Source: Onishia taeanensis (GTDB taxonomy: Bacteria; Pseudomonadota; Gammaproteobacteria; Pseudomonadales; Halomonadaceae). From it: a DNA stretch of 64,000 nt. This document shows, one piece after another, positions 58,274-64,000 of the stretch; position 1 is the first letter of the stretch; each line of letters begins with the position of its first letter. The DNA is taken from contig NZ_FNCI01000007.1 of NCBI RefSeq assembly GCF_900100755.1, forward strand, positions 62,001-126,000, given 5' to 3'. Position numbers and translations under genes: made by a program. The notes below the pieces were generated by a model that was given only the letters and a program-made list of their open reading frames with translations, was not told the origin of the DNA and did no database searches.

Positions 58274-58515
58274 GTGGTCGCATCATTCCCGTTGCCCATC
58301 TTTGCCAAGGATCATCGCAAGGCTATCGGCAATGCACAACGCCCCTTGAAGACCGGCATGCTCGCCTGGGTGACGACAGTGTCATGGCGTGCCAAGCTTG
58401 TCTGTATCCCCGCGCCTCATCATGTTCGCCAAGATCATGGAACCTGACCTGCGATTTACCATCGAAGTCGTTAGCGTCATCGCAATCACCACCCACCTCC
58501 CCTCGGGAGCAGTTC

Positions 58516-58875
58516 ATGAACGATCAAGATCGCCAACGCAATGCTGCCTGGCAGGCGGCCCATCAATGGAAGGAACGCGCTCGCCAAGCAAGGCCGCGCC
58601 AGGGCATGAGCGGACCCCGCCTGGTGCTGACCTGGCTGATGTTCGGCGTGCTGATGATCGTCGGCACCATCCTCGGGCTCTTCTTCCTGCTGGTCGGCTG
58701 GGCCATGCTGCCCTTCTTGCGCCATCGCATGAAAAAGCGCATGGAGCAGATGCGTGCCCAGCAGGCCGAGGATATCGGCGGCAGCTATTACCAGCATGGC
58801 AGCCAGTCACGCTCCAGCGGCGGCCACCTCGAAGAGCACGAGGTGCTGGAAGGGGAATACCGGGAGAAGAAATAA
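58516..58875 (+). CDS. Small membrane protein of unknown function
   Basis: A 119-residue protein with a basic, Gln/Arg-rich N-terminus (about 1-32), one long hydrophobic stretch (about 36-64) that could span the membrane once or twice, a basic HRMKKRMEQMR segment and an acidic C-terminus. Start is the ATG with GGGAG six bases upstream. It is convergent with the potassium channel gene. No domain is recognised. Confidence 0.75.
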   Translation: MNDQDRQRNAAWQAAHQWKERARQARPRQGMSGPRLVLTWLMFGVLMIVGTILGLFFLLVGWAMLPFLRHRMKKRMEQMRAQQAEDIGGSYYQHGSQSRSSGGHLEEHEVLEGEYREKK

Positions 58876-58911
58876 CGCCGACAAGCGGATGCCATCGACA
58901 ACGGTGGCCCG

Positions 58912-60015
58912 CTACCCTTCCTCCAAGCATGCCTTGATGTCTGCCGTGCTCGGCACGAACTCTTCCCGCACCATCAGGATCAGGGCGGTAGCGTTGAAGC
59001 GGTGATCGTGCGCCGGATGGCAGACGATCTCGCCGTCCTCGCCCACATAGGCCATCAGGGTGCCCATACCAGCAACCATCAGACGGCAGGTAACGTCTGA
59101 CCAGACGGCGTCCTCCAGCGACACCGAATAGCGCATGGCGTGATCGTCATGGTGGGTAAAGAGGTTTTCGAGAATCTTCTCGGCCCCAGGCGCCACCAGC
59201 GAGCGCACCAGCATCTCCGGATAGGCGCGAATCGGCCGCAGGCTAGTGCTAGCCCCGGCCAGCGCCAGGCGCCGCCGGCTGTCCTCGTGAACGCACTCGG
59301 CGACGGTATAGGGCAGCGATTCCCCGCACAGGTCCCGCAGTTGGATCAGCACGTCCAGCGTGATGCTGTCGGAGACGCGGCTATATTCGTCACTTGCCAG
59401 CACGATAATCACCCGGGCGCTTTCCGGCGTCACCGCGGCCAGCGCCTGAGGATCCGAAGGCTCGCCGTGATGGTGCACTACGCCCTGCTCGCGAAGATGG
59501 TCGGGCAGCCCATCCGGAAAGGCCTCGGTGAGAATCTGCACCGGCGTATCGTGAAGTTCCCGGGTTGCCCGCAGTTGTTGCACAAGCCGGTCGAAGTAGA
59601 CGGCGGCGTTATTGGCAGGACTGTTGATGATCAGCACGTGGTCGTTCATCTGCCACCTCCAGCGGCCCTTGATCATGGATTCTTTCCGCTTGAGGCGGTA
59701 GTCGATGTAGTCGCTTGCCAGCTGCGCAAGCAGAGTGATGCCAGCGACGTACAGCAGCAGCACCGTCGCGACCCGCCCCAGCGGCGTCGCCGCCGAGAGA
59801 TCGCCATAGCCCACCGTGGTCATGGTGGTCAACGTCAGCCACAGGGCATCGCCCCCGCCCATGGATTCGAAGACGACCATCGCTAGGGTATGCAAGCCAG
59901 TGAGCAGCAATAGCCACAGGAAGGCGCGCTTCAGCCGCGCACGCATGTCGATGTTGAGCTGCTGCGTTAGCTGCCGGCATGTCGAGCGCCGGCGCAGCAT
60001 GTGAATCAGTCGCAT
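58912..60015 (-). CDS. Two-helix potassium channel with TrkA-N-like domain
   Basis: A 367-residue ion channel. TM1 (about residues 29-50), the pore loop with selectivity filter TVGYGD (about 65-71) and TM2 (about 80-102) form a KcsA-like unit. The cytosolic part (about 120-350) resembles an RCK/TrkA-N domain, but its dinucleotide loop reads IINSPANN instead of GxGxxG, so NAD binding is doubtful; homologous ion channels such as the Castor/Pollux type have similar changes. Start is the ATG at 60015 with GGGAGG six bases upstream. Confidence 0.87.
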   Translation of the reverse strand: MRLIHMLRRRSTCRQLTQQLNIDMRARLKRAFLWLLLLTGLHTLAMVVFESMGGGDALWLTLTTMTTVGYGDLSAATPLGRVATVLLLYVAGITLLAQLASDYIDYRLKRKESMIKGRWRWQMNDHVLIINSPANNAAVYFDRLVQQLRATRELHDTPVQILTEAFPDGLPDHLREQGVVHHHGEPSDPQALAAVTPESARVIIVLASDEYSRVSDSITLDVLIQLRDLCGESLPYTVAECVHEDSRRRLALAGASTSLRPIRAYPEMLVRSLVAPGAEKILENLFTHHDDHAMRYSVSLEDAVWSDVTCRLMVAGMGTLMAYVGEDGEIVCHPAHDHRFNATALILMVREEFVPSTADIKACLEEG

Positions 60016-60407
60016 CACGATCCTCCCGCAACGGCGAGAGCTCCCTTTCAGTCAGCATGACAAGTCACGAGCATTGATTGAATGTCGTGGCTTACCTGTC
60101 GCTGCGTCGAACGACGCCTTATAGAACAACAGCGCATGCTACGACACGCAAACAAGCGATGCGAATGGGACGGCAATAAGCCTGCGAGCAGGACCCAAGG
60201 TTCCGCTAAGCGCACGGAAGATAGATAGAAAAGAACTGGGAGAAGACGTCAGGCTAGTGCGTGCGATTTACACCGCAAAAAGGCTGGGGAACGAAGGCAT
60301 CTCGGTGGACGAGCGGGCCCTACGTCGAAGAAAGGCAGGAGACTATAGTGCGGGGGGAGTCGGCAGGGCCGGGGCGGATGAGCACCCCATGCCCTGCAAC
60401 CGACCGA
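60016..60407. other. 392-base stretch without a supported gene
   Basis: The stretch between the channel gene and the small 46-codon gene shows no open frame with a good start and no clear terminator or promoter. Short plus-strand frames near 60257 run antisense into the 46-codon gene and lack ribosome sites. Confidence 0.5.
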
Positions 60408-60548
60408 TCAGATGTAGGCGTAGCGATAGCCCTGACGAGCGATGAAGCCCTGGTAGGAGCTCTCGGTCATGCTCTCGAGCATGCGGTAGGCCAGTTGGCC
60501 GATGCGCTTGATCAGCGGAAGCTGTTGGGCAGAGGTCGATGTTTTCAT
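60408..60548 (-). CDS. Probable small protein of 46 residues
   Basis: A 46-codon frame (MKTSTSAQQLPLIKRIG at the start, ending SYQGFIARQGYRYAYI) with codon use like its neighbours. It has an amphipathic middle (LIKRIGQLAYRMLESM) and a Tyr-rich end. There is only a weak AGGA before the ATG. It is not convincingly a known family. It stands alone between aroQ and the channel gene on the minus strand. Confidence 0.45.
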   Translation of the reverse strand: MKTSTSAQQLPLIKRIGQLAYRMLESMTESSYQGFIARQGYRYAYI

Positions 60549-60671
60549 GGGGTAGCGTCCTATACGACTAAAGGATAACAACCCCATGATAGCCAGATTT
60601 TAGACCTTAGTCTAATACCAGCGTCTCAATACCCGCCAAGGCACTGCCGCCCCGGCGTGCAAGGACCGTGC

Positions 60672-61109
60672 TTAGCCGTTGATCAGCGCGTCCAGCGCCG
60701 CCCGATAGCCCTGGCTGCCAAGCCCGGCGATGACGCCGTCGGCACGCAGCGAGACATAGGAATGGTGCCGGAAGGCCTCGCGCTTGTGCACGTTCGACAG
60801 ATGCACTTCGATCACCTTGCCCTCGAAGGCATTCAAGGCGTCGAGAATGGCCACCGAGGTGTGGGTATAGGCCGCGGGATTGATGATGATCGCCGTGGTG
60901 CCATCGAGCCGCGCGCCCTGAATGGCGTCGATCAGAGCGCCCTCGTGGTTGCTCTGGCGACAGCTGATATCCCAATCATTCAGCGTGGCCCGCTCATAGA
61001 GCGCATTATTGATGTCGTCGAGGGTCTCTCGCCCGTAGATCTCTGGCTGGCGAGTGCCGAGCAGGTTGAGATTGGGACCGTGCAGCACGAGTACCTTGCC
61101 TTGGCTCAC
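60672..61109 (-). CDS. aroQ: Type II 3-dehydroquinate dehydratase
   Basis: Third step of the shikimate pathway: dehydration of 3-dehydroquinate. The 145-residue protein has [19 protein letters not shown] (about 6-24, with the catalytic Tyr), [16 protein letters not shown] (about 75-90) and [17 protein letters not shown] (about 99-115, with catalytic His). The start is a GTG preceded by AGGAGA. It overlaps the glnE stop (GTGA), so it is translationally coupled to glnE. Confidence 0.96.
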   Translation of the reverse strand: MSQGKVLVLHGPNLNLLGTRQPEIYGRETLDDINNALYERATLNDWDISCRQSNHEGALIDAIQGARLDGTTAIIINPAAYTHTSVAILDALNAFEGKVIEVHLSNVHKREAFRHHSYVSLRADGVIAGLGSQGYRAALDALING

Positions 61110-64000
61110 TTGGGCGTCTCCTGATGTGAAATGTCGTGGGTCGTGAACGCCTCGCCGTCTTCCAGCAGGCGCTGCCACAGCCGGCTGACCAGCTCGCGCT
61201 GGGCGCTGAAGTCGGCCTCGACGTCCTGCTTGGTCAACGCTGTGCGATGGAAGGCATTGCGATAGGCCAGATAGGCCTCACGTAGGGCGTTGGCATCTTC
61301 GGCGGGCAGCAGCTCGACCTCCTCGAGGGTCTCGAGGATGCGCATGTTGTCGCTATAAACCAGCAGCGCCGGGCAATCATGTCCCATCGCCAGCACCGCG
61401 TACTGGCACAGAAACTCGATATCGACCATGCCGCCGGCATCCTGCTTGAGATCGAAGGCACCGGACTGTTTGGCCGCCGCTGAGCTGCCCAGATGATCGC
61501 GCATCTTGTGGCGCATCCTGATCACCTCGTCGCGAAGCGCCGGCAGGTCGCGGGCCTGTCCGAGCACCTCCCGGCGCACCGCATCGAAGCGCTGCGCCAG
61601 GTCGGTATCGCCGGCCACGGCCCGAGCCCGCACCAGGGCCTGATGCTCCCAGGTCCAGGCCTCACGGCGCTGGTAGTCGGCGAACGCTTCCAGAGTCGTT
61701 ACCAGCAGGCCGGCGTTGCCGGAAGGCCGCAGGCGCATGTCGACCTCATACAGGGCGCCGGCGGGCGTCACCGCGGTCAGCAGGTGGATGATGCGCTGAC
61801 CGAGGCGAGTGAAGAACACCGGATTGTCGATCGGCCGCTCGCCGTCGGTGCTGCCCTGGGAGGCGGCATCATGGATGAACACCAGATCCAGGTCGGAGCT
61901 ATAGCCAAGTTCGATGCCACCGAGCTTGCCATAGCCGACGATGATGAAGTCGGTCTCACCATGGCTACCGTCCCGGCGTTTGGGGTAGCCATGCTTGCGG
62001 GTCAGGTGCTTCCAGGCCATTGCCAGCACTTGTTCCAGCACCACCTCGGCGATGAAGGTCAGGTAGTCGCTGACCTTCATCAGCGCCCGGGTGCCGACGA
62101 TATCGGAGGCCGCCACGTGCAGCACCTGGGCATGCTTGAACACTCGCAGCGCCTCGAGCTGGGCTTCCTCGTCGTCCTCGGGAATCCGCCCCAGGGCCTG
62201 GCGCAGTTCATCGGCCAAGCGTGACTTATCGGCGGGCGTATACAGCGTCGAGGGCGTCAGCAGCTCGTCGAGCAGAATCGGGTGGCGAGCGATCTGGTCG
62301 GCGATCCAAGGACTGGCCCCACACAGCCGCATCAGGTGGCCGAGCGCATCACGATTCTCGCGCAGCAGCGCCAGATAGGCGGTGCGCCGCAGCACCGATT
62401 CGATCAGGGGCAGCACCCGCTCGAGCACCGTATCCGGATCATCGCTTGCCAGCACCGCTTCGAGCAGCAGTGGCATCAGGGCGTCGAGACGCTCGAAACC
62501 GATGCGTTGCATGCCCTGCACCGCCCGGGACTGACGCAGGGCCTTGAGGCGCCTGTCACCGCGAGCGGGGTCGGCGAAGCCGGCGTTTTCAAGCAGCGTC
62601 GTCGCTTCCTGTTCGGACAGCTCGCCGCGCCATAGGGCACGCAGCTCGGTATAGGCCGTGCTGTCCTCCTCATCGCTGCCCTCGGCCTCTTCTTCGGGGT
62701 CGGCGATCACCGCATCGAAGTGGCCGCGCACCCGCTCACGAAGCTCCGAGAGCCGCGCCATCAGGGCCGGCCAGTCGTCCATATCCATCGCCAGGGCGAT
62801 GCGTTCACGCTGGGCCTCATGATGGGGCAGCGCCTGGGTCTGACGATCCTCCAGGGCCTGAATGGCATGCTCCAGATCGCGCAGAAAGACGTAATCCGGC
62901 GTCAGCTCATCGACCACCGCTTGCGGCAACAGGCCAAGCTCGGGCAGGCGCTCGAGGGCCGTCTTCAGCGAGGTAACCTGCAGCTCGGTATCACGGCCTC
63001 CGCGAATCAGCTGGAAGGCCTGCACGACGAATTCGACCTCGCGGATGCCGCCGCGACCGAGCTTGATGTTGTCGTCCATGCCACGGCGCTTGACCTCGCG
63101 ATTGATCATGGACTTCATCTCGCGCAGCGACTCAATGGCGCCAAAATCCAGGTACTTGCGATAGACGAAGGGGCTGAGGCTCGCCAGCAGCTCGCGGCCG
63201 GCGTCGATGTCGCCGGCGACGGGCCGCGCCTTGAGCATCGCGTAGCGTTCCCATTCGCGGCCCTGATCCTGGTAATAGCTCGACAGCATGGAGAAGCTGC
63301 CGACCAGCGGGCCGCCGTCCCCAAGCGGACGCAAGCGCATGTCGACGCGAAAGGCGAAGCCATCGGCGGTCATCGCATCCAGGGCGGCGATCAGTTTCTG
63401 GCCTAGCTTAGTGAAGTATTCCTGATGCTCAAACTCGCGCTTGCCGCCTTGGGTCACGCCCTTCTCGGGGAAGGCGAAAATCAGATCGATATCCGACGAC
63501 AGATTAAGCTCACCGGCGCCGAGCTTGCCCATGCCCAGCACCACCAGGCGTTGAGGACTGCCGTCGGCCCTCGGAGCCGGCAGGCCCCAGCGGGCTTCTA
63601 AATGCGCTTCGAGCCAGCCAAGCGCCCCTTCAAGGCAGGTCTCGGCGAGGCGTGAGACGGCACCGGCGGTCTCCCACATGGAGGTACCCTCGGGGCGGGT
63701 CAGATCGCGCCAGACGATGCCCAGCATGCGCTCGCGGCGAAAACGCCGGATCGCCGACTGCATGCCCGCCTCATCGGTAACCTCATCAAGGGCCTCGCTC
63801 AGCCACTGGTCGAGCAAACCAGGCGACGGCGCGCTATCGAGCTCGCCGTTGGCGTCCAGGCTCGTCAGCCAATCGGGATAGTGGACCAGCGTATCGGCGG
63901 CGAACGTCGAAACCGCCAGCACCTTCGCCAGCTGCTCGCGGCGCGATTCATCTAGCGCTCGCCAAGTCTCGCTCAGCGGGTCGCTTTGCTGTTGGTTTGC
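61106..64000 (-). CDS. glnE: Bifunctional glutamine synthetase adenylyltransferase/deadenylase (5' partial)
   Basis: Adenylylates and deadenylylates glutamine synthetase in response to PII state. The frame is open to the end of the window, giving 964 residues, so only the first few residues are missing. Both nucleotidyltransferase domains are intact: [12 protein letters not shown] in the N-terminal deadenylase domain and [13 protein letters not shown] in the C-terminal adenylylase domain, joined by the helical regulatory region. The stop overlaps the aroQ start. Confidence 0.97.
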   Translation of the reverse strand, partial: ANQQQSDPLSETWRALDESRREQLAKVLAVSTFAADTLVHYPDWLTSLDANGELDSAPSPGLLDQWLSEALDEVTDEAGMQSAIRRFRRERMLGIVWRDLTRPEGTSMWETAGAVSRLAETCLEGALGWLEAHLEARWGLPAPRADGSPQRLVVLGMGKLGAGELNLSSDIDLIFAFPEKGVTQGGKREFEHQEYFTKLGQKLIAALDAMTADGFAFRVDMRLRPLGDGGPLVGSFSMLSSYYQDQGREWERYAMLKARPVAGDIDAGRELLASLSPFVYRKYLDFGAIESLREMKSMINREVKRRGMDDNIKLGRGGIREVEFVVQAFQLIRGGRDTELQVTSLKTALERLPELGLLPQAVVDELTPDYVFLRDLEHAIQALEDRQTQALPHHEAQRERIALAMDMDDWPALMARLSELRERVRGHFDAVIADPEEEAEGSDEEDSTAYTELRALWRGELSEQEATTLLENAGFADPARGDRRLKALRQSRAVQGMQRIGFERLDALMPLLLEAVLASDDPDTVLERVLPLIESVLRRTAYLALLRENRDALGHLMRLCGASPWIADQIARHPILLDELLTPSTLYTPADKSRLADELRQALGRIPEDDEEAQLEALRVFKHAQVLHVAASDIVGTRALMKVSDYLTFIAEVVLEQVLAMAWKHLTRKHGYPKRRDGSHGETDFIIVGYGKLGGIELGYSSDLDLVFIHDAASQGSTDGERPIDNPVFFTRLGQRIIHLLTAVTPAGALYEVDMRLRPSGNAGLLVTTLEAFADYQRREAWTWEHQALVRARAVAGDTDLAQRFDAVRREVLGQARDLPALRDEVIRMRHKMRDHLGSSAAAKQSGAFDLKQDAGGMVDIEFLCQYAVLAMGHDCPALLVYSDNMRILETLEEVELLPAEDANALREAYLAYRNAFHRTALTKQDVEADFSAQRELVSRLWQRLLEDGEAFTTHDISHQETPK

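Noticed and set aside
60261-60578. A 105-codon plus-strand frame
   Set aside because: It has no ribosome site and overlaps the more plausible 46-codon minus-strand gene; the sequence shows no domain.

Overview
The window is an ordinary chromosomal segment from a high-GC gammaproteobacterium. Gene content and protein style (NrdA with two ATP-cones, LpxT, paired bactofilins, a SmoEFGK-type polyol operon, RstAB, MetE/MetR) fit the Halomonadaceae (Halomonas/Chromohalobacter group). The genus is inferred from overall resemblance; there is no rRNA gene to confirm it. I see no tRNA, rRNA, insertion sequence, prophage or CRISPR array. Coding density is high and no gene is clearly broken. valS and glnE run off the two ends.

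Layout. 1-6350: end of valS, a lipid A phosphotransferase (lpxT), a META lipoprotein, DoxX, glyoxalase I, 3-methyladenine glycosylase and a YdjM-type membrane hydrolase. 6400-14000: azoreductase, an MliC-like lipoprotein, the divergent metE/metR pair and an RstAB-like two-component system. 14000-18600: nrdA-nrdB, with a striking paired operator upstream and a structured spacer between the genes. 18600-25340: a glutaredoxin-MauE fusion behind a MerR-type promoter, a 38-residue protein, two divergent bactofilins, a PepSY/cytochrome b561 pair behind a PmrA/QseB-like box, and a KefC-type antiporter with a DUF808 protein. 25400-34700: a FAN1-like nuclease plus nuclease-helicase pair, a GAF-GGDEF-EAL protein, and a diguanylate cyclase translationally coupled to an MFS permease. 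34900-41150: a CocE/NonD hydrolase behind an ATP-grasp ligase, and TelA behind an XpaC-like membrane protein. 41250-47290: a MocR regulator divergent from DUF1127-phzF across an array of four operator repeats, a YqaA-type VTT protein, a luciferase-like monooxygenase and azlCD.

47300-58300 is a single minus-strand polyol operon: SorC-type regulator, periplasmic binding protein, two permeases and ATPase, HAD phosphatase, SDR polyol dehydrogenase, P-loop kinase, mannitol dehydrogenase and xylulokinase. Together these import sorbitol, mannitol or arabitol, oxidise them to ketoses and phosphorylate the products. 58500-64000 holds a small membrane protein, a two-helix potassium channel, a probable 46-residue protein, aroQ and glnE.

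I found no complete, obviously new defence or biosynthetic system. The most unusual signals are regulatory or small-scale: the cloverleaf-like fold between nrdA and nrdB, the paired 15-mers over the nrdA promoter, the MerR-type promoter of the glutaredoxin-MauE gene, the MocR operator array, and two small genes (38 and 46 codons).
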